A DNA stretch of 64,000 bases from Nocardia bhagyanarayanae (GTDB lineage Bacteria > Actinomycetota > Actinomycetes > Mycobacteriales > Mycobacteriaceae): NCBI RefSeq assembly GCF_006716565.1, contig NZ_VFPG01000001.1, positions 3,038,001 to 3,102,000 of the forward strand, read 5' to 3'. Positions 35,039 to 43,457 of the stretch are shown here, piece by piece (positions within the stretch are counted from its first letter, which is position 1; the number at the start of each line of letters is the position of its first letter). The notes under the pieces are model-generated. The model did not search any database, had not been told where the DNA came from, and worked only from the letters and a program-made list of their open reading frames with translations. Both the position numbers and the translations under genes were made by a program.

Positions 35039-35080
35039 TGTGCGTGATTGTGCCACCAGGGTGCGGCACAATCACGCACA
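35039..35080. repeat. Long inverted repeat upstream of the symporter gene
   Basis: Perfect 16-bp arms, TGTGCGTGATTGTGCC (35039-35054) and its complement (35065-35080), with a 10-base spacer. It is 124 bp before the symporter start and 116 bp after the tautomerase stop. No T-run on either side, so it may be a terminator of GC-rich type, an operator, or a palindromic repeat. Confidence 0.55.
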
Positions 35081-35133
35081 GTGGATGTCACGAGTACCGC
35101 ACGACGGACGCGCCCCGAACAGGCCCGTCCATA

Positions 35134-35170
35134 GCCCGCGCACGGCCGGAGCGAAGGCGGAGGTACGCCT
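35134..35170 (+). repeat. Dispersed intergenic repeat copy
   Basis: 37 bases identical to 57810-57846 (core GCACGGCCGGAGCGAAGGCG followed by GAGGTACGCCT), preceded by a similar CCGTCNNNNGCCCG context. It ends 33 bp before the symporter start. Confidence 0.85.
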
Positions 35171-35203
35171 CGTCGCCGGTCGCACGCCAGGAGGGACGAC
35201 GCT

Positions 35204-36967
35204 GTGCCGCTTGCCGATTCACCCTTCCTCAGTTCCGCACTGCCTGGCGAGACTCCCGGCGCGACGCTGCTGCGTTTCGAAGCCGCCACCACCCTGCGCT
35301 TGGACGCGGAACCCGTCGACTATGCCCTGGTAGCCCTGTACTTCGTGTTCGTGCTCGGCATCGGTTTGCTGGCCAGGCAGCGGGTCTCCTCCAGCATCGA
35401 CTTCTTCCTGTCCGGTCGCTCGTTGCCCGCGTGGGTCACCGGCCTGGCGTTCATCTCGGCCAACCTCGGCGCGGTCGAGATCATGGGCATGTCGGCCAAC
35501 GGCGCCGAGTACGGCTTCCCGACCTTCCACTACTTCTGGATCGGCGCGGTGCCCGCCATGCTGTTCCTCGGCGTGGTGATGATGCCGTTCTACTACGGCT
35601 CGAAGGTGCGCAGCGTGCCGGAGTTCATGCGCAGGCGCTTCGGCACCGGCGCGCACTTGGTGAACGCGCTGAGCTTCGCGATAGCGCAGATCCTCATCGC
35701 CGGAGTGAATCTCTATCTGCTCGGTTCCATCGTCAACGTGCTGCTCGGCTGGCCGCTGTGGGTGTCGGTGATCGTGGCCGCGGTGATCGTGCTGTCCTAC
35801 ATCACTTTGGGCGGGCTCTCGGCCGCCATCTACAACGAGGTGCTGCAGTTCTTCGTCATCGTGGCGGCGTTGCTTCCGCTCACCCTGGTCGGTCTGCACA
35901 AGGTCGGCGGCTGGGATGGCTTGCGGGACAAGGTGACCGCCTCACCCGGCGGCGCGGAACAGCTGGAATCCTGGGCGGGCAACGCACTGAGCGGGTTCGC
36001 CAACGACTTCCTGTCGGTGCTCGGCATCGTGTTCGGCCTCGGCTTCGTGCTTTCCTTCGGCTACTGGACCACCAACTTCGTCGAGGTGCAGCGCGCCATG
36101 GCGACGCACTCCATCTCCGCGGCCCGGCGCACCCCGATCATCGGCGCGTACCCCAAGATGTTCATTCCGTTGATCGTCGTGATCCCCGGCATGATCAGCG
36201 CGGTGCTGGTGCCGCAGATGGCCGAGTACAAACAGGCGGTGACTGCCGATCCGGAGTATTCGAGCGACGTCACCTACAACCAAGCGCTGCTGTACCTGAT
36301 GAAAGACGTACTGCCCAACGGACTTCTCGGCGTCGGGCTCGCGGGCCTGCTCGCGGCGTTCATGGCGGGCATGGCCGCCAACGTCTCGGCGTTCAACACC
36401 GTCTTCAGCTTCGACCTGTGGCAGCAGTACGTGGTCAAGGATCGCTCGGACGGGTACTACCTGACCGTCGGTCGCCTGGCCACCGTCGGCGCCACCGTCG
36501 CGGCCATCTTCACGGCGTTCATCGCGGGCAATTTCAGCAACATGATGGACTACTTGCAGACGCTGTTCAGCTTCTTCAACGCGCCGCTGTTCGCCACTTT
36601 CATCCTCGGCATGTTCTGGAAGCGGATGACGCCCACCGCGGGCTGGATGGGTCTGGTCGCCGGAACCGGCTCGGCCATCACCATTTTCATCATGCACGAG
36701 GCGGGCGTCTTCGAATTGTCCGGGCAGGGCGCGAGTTTCGTCGCCGCGGGCACGGCGTTCGTGGTCGACATCGTGGTCAGCGTCGTGGTCAGCCACGTGA
36801 CTCAGCCGAAACCCGCCGCCGAACTCGTCGGACTGGTCTACTCGGAGACTCCGGAATCCATGCGCACCGACCCCGAAGCCGACACGCTGCCCTGGTATCA
36901 GCGCCCGGTCCTGCTGGCGGGCATCGCGCTGGTGCTCGTCATCGCACTGAACATCCTCGTCGGATAA
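35204..36967 (+). CDS. Sodium:solute symporter (SSS family), possibly sugar-transporting
   Basis: 587 residues with about 14 hydrophobic helices. SSS hallmarks are present: SGRSLPAWVTGLAFISANLGAVEIMGM (first helices), GGLSAAIYNEVLQFFVIV (helix 5-6 region) and GLAGLLAAFMAGMAANVSAFNTVFSFD (sodium-site Ser/Asn-rich helix 8). The wording is closest to SGLT-like sugar symporters, and galK lies nearby, so galactose or another sugar is a reasonable guess. GTG 35204 has AGGAGG 11 bases ahead. It is followed 12 bp later by a small membrane protein probably in the same operon. Confidence 0.85.
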   Translation: MPLADSPFLSSALPGETPGATLLRFEAATTLRLDAEPVDYALVALYFVFVLGIGLLARQRVSSSIDFFLSGRSLPAWVTGLAFISANLGAVEIMGMSANGAEYGFPTFHYFWIGAVPAMLFLGVVMMPFYYGSKVRSVPEFMRRRFGTGAHLVNALSFAIAQILIAGVNLYLLGSIVNVLLGWPLWVSVIVAAVIVLSYITLGGLSAAIYNEVLQFFVIVAALLPLTLVGLHKVGGWDGLRDKVTASPGGAEQLESWAGNALSGFANDFLSVLGIVFGLGFVLSFGYWTTNFVEVQRAMATHSISAARRTPIIGAYPKMFIPLIVVIPGMISAVLVPQMAEYKQAVTADPEYSSDVTYNQALLYLMKDVLPNGLLGVGLAGLLAAFMAGMAANVSAFNTVFSFDLWQQYVVKDRSDGYYLTVGRLATVGATVAAIFTAFIAGNFSNMMDYLQTLFSFFNAPLFATFILGMFWKRMTPTAGWMGLVAGTGSAITIFIMHEAGVFELSGQGASFVAAGTAFVVDIVVSVVVSHVTQPKPAAELVGLVYSETPESMRTDPEADTLPWYQRPVLLAGIALVLVIALNILVG

Positions 36968-36979
36968 GGAAGAACGCCA

Positions 36980-37249
36980 ATGCTGTTCGATATCCGCACC
37001 ATCGTCGGAGCCCTGCTGGGCAGCTATGGGGTGATCCTGGTGATCACCGGCTTGGTCCACGACACCGGCGCCGAGGAGGCCAAGACCGGCGGCATCAACG
37101 TCAACGTGTGGGCCGGGGTCGGCATGATCGCCGTCGCGCTGGTCTTTCTCGTCTGGGTGCTGTTGCGTCCGGTCGTGCCTGCCGAATCCGAGACGCCGCA
37201 CATCGACGATCAGCCGCGCGCCGGCGATCAGCCTGACGCCACGGAGTGA
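36980..37249 (+). CDS. Small membrane protein partner of the symporter
   Basis: 89 residues with two hydrophobic helices (IRTIVGALLGSYGVILVITGLV and VWAGVGMIAVALVFLVWVLL) and a charged C-terminal tail. It starts 12 bp after the symporter stop with AAGGAA ahead. Small two-helix proteins often follow SSS transporter genes in actinobacteria and may stabilise them. The stop is one base from the stop of the convergent SRPBCC gene. Confidence 0.8.
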   Translation: MLFDIRTIVGALLGSYGVILVITGLVHDTGAEEAKTGGINVNVWAGVGMIAVALVFLVWVLLRPVVPAESETPHIDDQPRAGDQPDATE

Positions 37250-37250
37250 A

Positions 37251-37910
37251 TCAGATCCCCGGCCGCGGGATGTCGCCGCCCGGCCGCGGGATGTCGCCGC
37301 CCGGCCGCGGGATATCGCCGCCCGGTCGCGGCATTTCGCCGCCCGGTCGCGGCATTTCGCCGCCCGGTCGCGGCATTTCGCCGCCCGGTCGCGGCATATT
37401 GCCGGTCCCCTGGCGCGGCATGTCAGCGGGGCCCTGGCGAGGCATGTCGCCGGCTCCCGGGCGCGGAATGTCGCCACGCCACGCGCCGGTCTCGCGGCCG
37501 CGGCCCTCGATGAACTCCTTGAACCGCCGCATGTCCCGGTCGACGCGGTGTTCGAGCACGCCGAGCTTGTCGGCGACGTTCTCCACGAAACCCTCGGGAT
37601 CGACGTCCATTTGCGCGGTGACCCGGGTGTGGGTGTCGTCGAGCCGGTGGAAGGTGATCACGCCCGCGTGCCGTGGGCCGCTGTCGGACTTCCACGCGAC
37701 GCGCTCGTCGGGATGCTGTTCGGTAATGGTGGCGTCGAACTCGCGGGTCGAGGGCCCGACATGGATGCGCCAGTGGGTGTGCCGATCGTCGATCTGCTCG
37801 ACAGCCTCGACTCCCTCCATGAACTCGGGGAAGGTCTCGAACTGCGTCCACTGGTTGTAGGCGGTGTGGACGGGTACGTCGACGTCCACGGTGGCGGCCA
37901 TTGTGCTCAT
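37251..37910 (-). CDS. SRPBCC (polyketide cyclase-like) protein with Pro-Arg-Pro-Gly-Gly repeat tail
   Basis: 219 residues from ATG 37910 (AAGGAA upstream). Residues 1-145 form an SRPBCC domain: STMAATVDVDVPVHTAYNQW, FPEFMEGVEAVEQ, VAWKSDSGPRHAGVITFHRL and RRFKEFIEGRG. The last 74 residues are repeats, three 8-residue units (GDIPRPGA-like) then seven exact 7-residue units (GEMPRPG or GDIPRPG). The tail is positively charged, proline-rich and probably unstructured; it may bind nucleic acid, wall polymer or a partner. A related DUF4383 gene lies 17 bp upstream on the same strand. Confidence 0.85.
   Translation of the reverse strand: MSTMAATVDVDVPVHTAYNQWTQFETFPEFMEGVEAVEQIDDRHTHWRIHVGPSTREFDATITEQHPDERVAWKSDSGPRHAGVITFHRLDDTHTRVTAQMDVDPEGFVENVADKLGVLEHRVDRDMRRFKEFIEGRGRETGAWRGDIPRPGAGDMPRQGPADMPRQGTGNMPRPGGEMPRPGGEMPRPGGEMPRPGGDIPRPGGDIPRPGGDIPRPGI
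37254..37475 (-). repeat. Tandem 21-bp (and 24-bp) coding repeats
   Basis: Seven 21-bp units (37257-37403; plus-strand unit CCCGGNCGCGGNATNTCGCCG) preceded in the gene by three 24-bp units. Neighbouring units are nearly identical in DNA, so recent slippage expansion is likely and the copy number may vary. Confidence 0.9.
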
Positions 37911-37927
37911 ATTCTTCCTTTCTCTCC

Positions 37928-38398
37928 TCAGTTCAGCAGGCCCGTGTGCCTGCGTCCGGTGGTCATGCGCGGCAACGCGAGGCCGAGGGCGATCATGGCG
38001 ACCCCGAGCCCGAAGTGCAGCCAGTTGTCGGCGGTGTTGAGCGGAACGAAGTTCGCGTCGCTCGCCTCGTCGACGATCAACCCGTACAGCCACAGGACCA
38101 GGTAGATCGCCCCGCCGCCGACCAGGAAGCCCGCCGCGGCGTTGGCCGCCCGGGAGGCGAGCAAGCCCGCTACGCCGAAGGCGAGATGGACGATGTTGTG
38201 CAGGATGGACACCTGGAAGATCCCGAACAGCTTGGCCTGAGAGTGGTGTCCGGCCCAGTCGAGGCTGTCGTAATCGGTCGTGACGCCCGGGATGAAGCCG
38301 AGAATGCCGACGAGCAGGAATACCGCGCCGACAGCGAACGCGGCGATTCGCACCGGGGACCACTGGTTGGTCCGCGTGGTGGCATCGAACGTTGCCAT
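37928..38398 (-). CDS. DUF4383 membrane protein
   Basis: 156 residues with four hydrophobic helices. FLLVGILGFIPGVTT, FQVSILHNIVHLAFGVAGLLASR, GGAIYLVLWLYGLIVD and NFVPLNTADNWLHFGLGVAMIALG are the standard DUF4383 landmarks. Function unknown; the conserved His and Asn residues are in or near helices. ATG 38398. Located 17 bp upstream of the SRPBCC gene on the same strand, so the two are probably co-transcribed. Confidence 0.9.
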   Translation of the reverse strand: MATFDATTRTNQWSPVRIAAFAVGAVFLLVGILGFIPGVTTDYDSLDWAGHHSQAKLFGIFQVSILHNIVHLAFGVAGLLASRAANAAAGFLVGGGAIYLVLWLYGLIVDEASDANFVPLNTADNWLHFGLGVAMIALGLALPRMTTGRRHTGLLN

Positions 38399-38482
38399 GG
38401 CAGATGCCTTTCTGTGTTCAGGCAACTGGGACACCGGTCGCATACCCGGGCTATGGGCCGACAAACGAGCGGCCCGGACGCG

Positions 38483-38519
38483 GCGAACCCCGCCCGGCCC
38501 TGGGCCGAACGGGGTTCGC
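38483..38519. terminator. Hairpin terminator after DUF8020 copy 3
   Basis: 10-bp perfect arms (GCGAACCCCG at 38483-38492, complement at 38510-38519) with a GC-rich loop that can itself pair (GGCCC..GGGCC). It lies 26 bp beyond the stop of the minus-strand gene at 38546 and before DUF4383. Confidence 0.55.
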
Positions 38520-38545
38520 GCAGACGAAAGGGTGTTTCTACCGGC

Positions 38546-39259
38546 TCACTTCGCGGGCGGGGTGAACGGCGAATTGATGGTGGTGAAGTACTGGATGGCC
38601 GCGCCGATGGCGACAGGTGCGGTCACGAAGATCTGTCCGGCGAGGGTGCCGAGTGCGCCGACGGCGATGATGCCGCCGAGGCAGCCGACGGCGGCGGCGG
38701 GGATGAAGGGGCCGAAGAGGCCGATGATGGTGGCCGAGGCGACGGTGGCGCCGACGATGCCGCCGAGCAGGCAGCCGACGGCGCCGCCGCCGAGTCCGCC
38801 GACCAGGGTGCCGATGCTGGCGCCCATGCTGATGGTGCTGGTCATGCGCGACCAGGCCGCCTGTTCGCGTTCGTATTCGCTCTTCCAGGGGGCTTTGTCC
38901 TCGAAGGGCAGAGCGACCGGTTTGTAGACGGCTTTGTCCATCGACAGTTGCGGTGTGAGCGTGGCGGTGCGGCCGGCGATGTCGGCGGCGATGGGGAATT
39001 CGAAGTCGTCGATGCGCAGCGTGAGCGGGGTGCCCGCGACGACGGTGCCGTCGGCTGCCTCGATCTTCAAGGCGTTGTCCTCCACGACGAGCGAGCCCGC
39101 ATCGATCGAGACGATCGAGGACGTTTCCGTGGCGTTCGCCGTGAAGTTGATCGCGGCGGGGGCGGCGTCGGCGAGGGGTGCGGCCGAGCCGGTGCCCGCG
39201 GCGATGCCGACCGCGCCGGTCAGGAACGCGGCGGCCAGGGCGAACTTCGTGATCTTCAT
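38546..39259 (-). CDS. Secreted DUF8020-type protein (copy 3)
   Basis: 237 residues. A signal peptide (1-26, ending GSA) is followed by the beta-rich segment LVVEDNALKIEAADGTVVAGTPLTLRI and the glycine-zipper-like hydrophobic half. From LKIEAADG to the C-terminus it differs from copy 2 at only a few positions, while the signal peptides differ. Unlike copy 2, no Zur-type palindrome is visible upstream, so the two copies are probably expressed under different conditions. Function unknown. Confidence 0.8.
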   Translation of the reverse strand: MKITKFALAAAFLTGAVGIAAGTGSAAPLADAAPAAINFTANATETSSIVSIDAGSLVVEDNALKIEAADGTVVAGTPLTLRIDDFEFPIAADIAGRTATLTPQLSMDKAVYKPVALPFEDKAPWKSEYEREQAAWSRMTSTISMGASIGTLVGGLGGGAVGCLLGGIVGATVASATIIGLFGPFIPAAAVGCLGGIIAVGALGTLAGQIFVTAPVAIGAAIQYFTTINSPFTPPAK

Positions 39260-39391
39260 GGTGCTGTGAATTCCTTGTTGTCTGGGCTGTCGCGGGCGCG
39301 ACAGGGCGACGGCCGTACCTATGACGAATCGGCAGGCCGTGAGGTAACGCGCCGGGGTGGTCCCGCCCGGCGCGGATGTTTCAGCGGGGGA

Positions 39392-40864
39392 TCAGGACGT
39401 GGTGGCGCGCAGCCGTCCGACGAACCCGACCGCGACGTCCACGGCCAGGAACGCGAGGAGGCTCAGGCCGACCAGCGGCACGAACCAGCCGACCGTCAAC
39501 GCGGCCGCCACCACCGGCAGCGCGAGCCACGGCGACGTGCCGCGCAACGCGCCGCGGCGCGGAGCCCGGCCGAGCGCGAATCGCGAACCGCGGGTCGGAC
39601 GCCTGCGCCACCACATCAGGTAGCCGAACACGATCACCACGATCAGGCCGATCATCGCGACGAACAGCAGCAGCTGATTCGGCAGACCGAACAGCAGGCC
39701 CATGTGGAACGCGATGCCCCAATTGGTGAGCTTGGCCATCAGCGGCCAGTCGCCGTAGGCGAGCCGGTCGGTGATGCTGCCGGTGGCGCCGTCCACCGCG
39801 ACCGCGTCGACGGTGTAGGTGCCCGGCATGCGCCGCTCTTTCACGGCGAACGCCTTCTCCGGAGTGGCTGGAATCGAGATCTCCACCGCCTGGGTCACGC
39901 CGACGGCGCGCGCGGACTCGTACACCCGATCCACCTGAGCGATACGAGCCTGCGGGTCGGTGGGTTGCGGTGCGTGCGCGTGCCCGCCGCCGTGGTGATC
40001 GCCACCCGAGGAGTCATTCGGCGCGGTCGAGCCTGGCATCGCGGTGCTCACGGCGGGCGTGGTCCAGCTGAGCTGCTCGCGCAACTCGGTGATGTTCTCG
40101 CCCGCGTAGGTCGACCAGGTCATGCCGGTGGCCGAGAGCAGCAGGATCAACGGCAGGATCCACACACCGATCGCGCCGTGCCAGTTCATCGTCCGGCCGC
40201 GGCCAGCCGTGGAGCGGTCGGGGGCGAACAGCCAGGCGGCCGAGTTGCGCCGCCTGCGCGCGCGGACACGGCGGAACCACAGCACCAGACCGGCCAGCGC
40301 GATGACCCACAACCAGGAGGCGGCCAGTTCGCTGTAGAGCCTGCCGGCTTCACCGAGGTGCAGATCGCGGTGCAACCGGTCGATCCAGGTGCGCAGTGGC
40401 AGCGCTTGGGAGCTGCCGTAGATGACGGATTCGCCGACCGGCTCGGCGGTGTACGGGTTGACGAACACCGCCCGGCGCTCCGATTCGCCCAGCGCCGGGT
40501 CGGTGAAGATGACCCGGGTGGTGTCCTCGGGTCCCGGCGCGGGCGCGACCGCGGCCAGTGCGAGGTCCGGCTTGGTCGCCACCGCGGCGGTGACCTGTTC
40601 CGCCAGCGGGCGGGTCGTTTCGCCCGGTCCGACCGTCAACAGGTCACGGGAGACGAACGACTCCAGCGTCGGTGAGATGGCGTACAGCGCACCGGTGACG
40701 GCCGCGATCAGGATGAAGGGCGCCACGAAGACGCCCGCGTAGAAGTGCAGCCGCATGGCCAGCGCTTGCAGGCCGTTGCGAGCCGAGGACTTGCGCCGCC
40801 CGGTGGGTTCGGGCGGCGGCGCCGGGGATTCGGCGTCGGGGGTGATGGTTTCTGTTGTGCTCAC
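39392..40864 (-). CDS. PepSY-domain membrane protein with His-rich loop
   Basis: 490 residues from GTG 40864 (no clear ribosome site). Four main membrane helices: LHFYAGVFVAPFILIAAVTGALYAI, LWVIALAGLVLWF, GVWILPLILLLSATGMTWS and the C-terminal pair. PepSY-type extracellular segments (RLHRDLHLGEAG, GSITDRLAYGDWP) lie between them. An external loop carries GGDHHGGGHAHAP, a likely metal-binding stretch. Related PepSY-TM proteins are tied to iron, copper or siderophore reduction. The next gene on the same strand is a His-containing membrane protein, which may be its partner. Confidence 0.85.
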   Translation of the reverse strand: MSTTETITPDAESPAPPPEPTGRRKSSARNGLQALAMRLHFYAGVFVAPFILIAAVTGALYAISPTLESFVSRDLLTVGPGETTRPLAEQVTAAVATKPDLALAAVAPAPGPEDTTRVIFTDPALGESERRAVFVNPYTAEPVGESVIYGSSQALPLRTWIDRLHRDLHLGEAGRLYSELAASWLWVIALAGLVLWFRRVRARRRRNSAAWLFAPDRSTAGRGRTMNWHGAIGVWILPLILLLSATGMTWSTYAGENITELREQLSWTTPAVSTAMPGSTAPNDSSGGDHHGGGHAHAPQPTDPQARIAQVDRVYESARAVGVTQAVEISIPATPEKAFAVKERRMPGTYTVDAVAVDGATGSITDRLAYGDWPLMAKLTNWGIAFHMGLLFGLPNQLLLFVAMIGLIVVIVFGYLMWWRRRPTRGSRFALGRAPRRGALRGTSPWLALPVVAAALTVGWFVPLVGLSLLAFLAVDVAVGFVGRLRATTS

Positions 40865-41067
40865 GATCGTTTCGTTTCTGAGGTTCGGAAACCCGGTGGG
40901 TGCGCGAGACACCGGCGCGCGACGCACAACGGCCGCACCGAGGAGTGCTCGGCGGGTCGGATGACATCGCTGGCGGCGAGAGTCCGGGCGCGCGACGGAG
41001 CCGCGTCGGAACGCGGGACTACGGCGGGAACGCGAACAGCGCGCTCGTGCACCGGGTGTGGGTGAAA

Positions 41068-41631
41068 TCAGACGTGAACGAGCCGCGGCGGGCCCCGGGT
41101 GCGCAGCGTCTCGGCGGCGAGAATGCGCAGGATGACGCGGTCGCGGTGGGTCGTGCGCAGCGGAGCGGGATCGGCGACGACCGGTACCCGATGGAGCACC
41201 GGCAGCACCCGCGCCAGGACGGCGGTGCCGATCCGATAGGCCGCCTCGGCGCCGCGGATGACCACGGCGGCGACGCAGGCGGCGACGATGTGCGCGGCGA
41301 GCATCTGCGGGGTCAGCTGGGCGTCGCCGTGGTGCAGGTGCCCGGAGCTGAATCCCATGGCGACGTGGCCGAGCAGCTGACCGCCGACCAGCGCCGTGAT
41401 CAGACCCGCCGCGGTATCGCGCAGCGGAGCGAGCCCGGCCACCAGCGCGCCGACGACCGCGGAAGCCGCGGCGAGCAGGGCGAGGGTGGTGCTGTCGGGC
41501 GCCATGCCGCCCGAGGCCCAGCCGTGGGCCGCGATGGAGACGGTTCCCGAGATCGCACCGGCCGACCCGCCGCGCAGCCGCGCGACGGCGCTGCGACGTC
41601 CCGCAGCCGACCGATCGAACTCGATACTCAC
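41068..41631 (-). CDS. Membrane protein of unknown function, possible metal-related partner of the PepSY protein
   Basis: 187 residues with four or five hydrophobic helices and a His cluster (GHVAMGFSSGHLHHGD) at a helix end. GTG 41631 has no ribosome site, but TATCAT read on the minus strand lies about 7 bases upstream, so the message is probably leaderless. The promoter overlaps a TAAC-N6-GTTA inverted repeat (about 41642-41655), a candidate operator. The gene is about 200 bp upstream of the PepSY gene. Confidence 0.65.
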   Translation of the reverse strand: MSIEFDRSAAGRRSAVARLRGGSAGAISGTVSIAAHGWASGGMAPDSTTLALLAAASAVVGALVAGLAPLRDTAAGLITALVGGQLLGHVAMGFSSGHLHHGDAQLTPQMLAAHIVAACVAAVVIRGAEAAYRIGTAVLARVLPVLHRVPVVADPAPLRTTHRDRVILRILAAETLRTRGPPRLVHV

Positions 41632-41726
41632 CCGCTGATGATAACGGACCTGTTACTGGTCGCCGACCACACTGAGCGACCGCTGGAAACCGCTCCGACC
41701 AGGCGTTTCCGCATGGAAACTCCGGA

Positions 41727-43337
41727 TCAGGTCCGGTCGGCCTTGAACTGGTTGATCGGGCCCTTGTCCATCTTCACCTCGACGCGGCCGTCGGGTTGCA
41801 GGAACACCGCGGGCCGGAACTCGGAGAACCGCTTGCTGTAGAGCTCGAGCCGTTCGATGAGCACGCCCTCGGGGCGGTTGTAGACGACGCCGGGCACGCA
41901 GGTGAAGATCCAGCTGGACTTCTTGGCCTGATCGGCGGGGATCACCACCTGATCGGCGCCGTTCTCGATGGCCAGCGACACCCGGTACTTGAAGAACGAC
42001 CCGGTGCCGTTGTTGATCGCCGAGTACGCCACGGGCACGATCGCGACGATCTCGGGGGCGAAGCGGACCTCGATGATCTCCTCGGCCTGCCCGCCGCCGC
42101 TGCGCACATGACCCCGGCCGCGGTCGCCGAGGTGCCGGACCAGATCACGGTAGTGCGGGTTGGCCGGGGTGTCCTTGGCATCGAAGGTGGCGACGTGCAC
42201 GACCTCGCCGGTGTTCAGCACGACCAGGGCGTACGCCTCGTAGTCGGTGCCGCTGGCCCATGCCACCCGTAGTCGGATCACGGGAGCCTTTTCCAGCAGG
42301 ACCGGCGGGGCGTTCTTGGTCAGGGTGACCGCGCCCTTGGAGAAGTTCACGCCGGAAGGCGGTGGGGTCTGCGGGGGCATGCCGTGCGGTCCGGTCGGAG
42401 CTTGCGCATGCGAGTCCGGCGTCGAACCGAAACTCGCGCCGGGAGTCGCCGAAGGCGGCGGGAACGACTGCGGGGCAGCCTGATACGAGCCGGGCGGCGT
42501 GCCGAAGTTCGAGCCCGACGACGGAGGAGGAGGCGCAAATGATTGCGCTCCAGCGTGATACGAGTCGGGCGGCGTACCGAAATGCGTGCCGGGCGATGGC
42601 CCGGTGGGCGGCTGACCGAACGCCGTACCTCCGGTCGGCCCGACAGGCGGCTGGCCGTAGGACGCGCCCGCCGTCGGCCCGGTGGGCGGCTGCCCGAACG
42701 ACGCCGCATTCGGTGACCCGACCGGCGGCTGGCCGAACGAGGCTCCCGGCGACCCGGCGGACGGAACGGGCGGCTGCCCGAACGCGGGGGTGTGCGGAAC
42801 AGCGGACTGGGCTGGGGATGGAAACTGCTGTGCCGCAGATGGATTCGTACTCTGGGGTTCATCGTCGACGGAAATGCCGAAATCCGTTGCCAACCCGGCC
42901 AGTCCGGTCGCATAACCCTGCGCCACATTGCGCAATTTCCAGCCGTTCGCGCGGCGATACACCTCGCCGAGGATGACGGTGGTCTCCGAACTCAGCCCGG
43001 TGATCGGCAGATCGTGGGCGAGCCCGCCGTCCTCGGTGATGCGGACCGCGAGCGGAATGCCCCCGAACACACCGTTGTCCACCGAGGCGGCTACGACCAG
43101 CCGGTCGGTCACCGCGCCGACACTGGGTAGATCGATACAGATCGCGCCGTCGGTCAGGCGCACCGCGCCGTCCGGCGAGACCGGCTGGTTGTAGAAGACG
43201 AATTCGCTGTCGTCACCGACCTTGCCGTGGTCGCGCACGCACAGCACCGAGAGATCGATACCGGCGGGCGCCACCGTCACGTGCAATCGCCCGCCGCCCA
43301 GCGCGACGTTCCCGCCTTTGCCGATCACGCTGGACAT
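41727..43337 (-). CDS. Two-domain TerD-family protein with FGQPP repeat linker
   Basis: 536 residues. Residues 1-150 are a TerD domain: GIDLSVLCVRDHGKVGDDSEFVFYNQP holds the acidic calcium-site residues, followed by SSETTVILGEVYRRANGWKLRNVAQGY. Residues 160-335 are a Pro/Gly/Ser-rich linker with repeated SFGQPP or FGTPP units. Residues 340-536 form a second, diverged TerD-like domain (VIRLRVAWASGTDYEAYALVVL.., SFFKYRVSLAIENGADQVVIP). TerD proteins are calcium-binding stress proteins first known from tellurite resistance. No ter-operon neighbours are present. Confidence 0.88.
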   Translation of the reverse strand: MSSVIGKGGNVALGGGRLHVTVAPAGIDLSVLCVRDHGKVGDDSEFVFYNQPVSPDGAVRLTDGAICIDLPSVGAVTDRLVVAASVDNGVFGGIPLAVRITEDGGLAHDLPITGLSSETTVILGEVYRRANGWKLRNVAQGYATGLAGLATDFGISVDDEPQSTNPSAAQQFPSPAQSAVPHTPAFGQPPVPSAGSPGASFGQPPVGSPNAASFGQPPTGPTAGASYGQPPVGPTGGTAFGQPPTGPSPGTHFGTPPDSYHAGAQSFAPPPPSSGSNFGTPPGSYQAAPQSFPPPSATPGASFGSTPDSHAQAPTGPHGMPPQTPPPSGVNFSKGAVTLTKNAPPVLLEKAPVIRLRVAWASGTDYEAYALVVLNTGEVVHVATFDAKDTPANPHYRDLVRHLGDRGRGHVRSGGGQAEEIIEVRFAPEIVAIVPVAYSAINNGTGSFFKYRVSLAIENGADQVVIPADQAKKSSWIFTCVPGVVYNRPEGVLIERLELYSKRFSEFRPAVFLQPDGRVEVKMDKGPINQFKADRT

Positions 43338-43457
43338 CGCGCCCCTGTCGCTCGAACTGCCTTCTCGCGCAAGCCTAATACCAGCAGACCGGACGGTCGA
43401 CAGCTCGCGCGGCGTCGGCGCTCCGGGAACACGGGCGCCGCGCGAGCGATCACGGGA

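Noticed and set aside
37257-37403. 21-bp array as CRISPR
   Set aside because: No spacers; units are in-frame codons of the SRPBCC tail.
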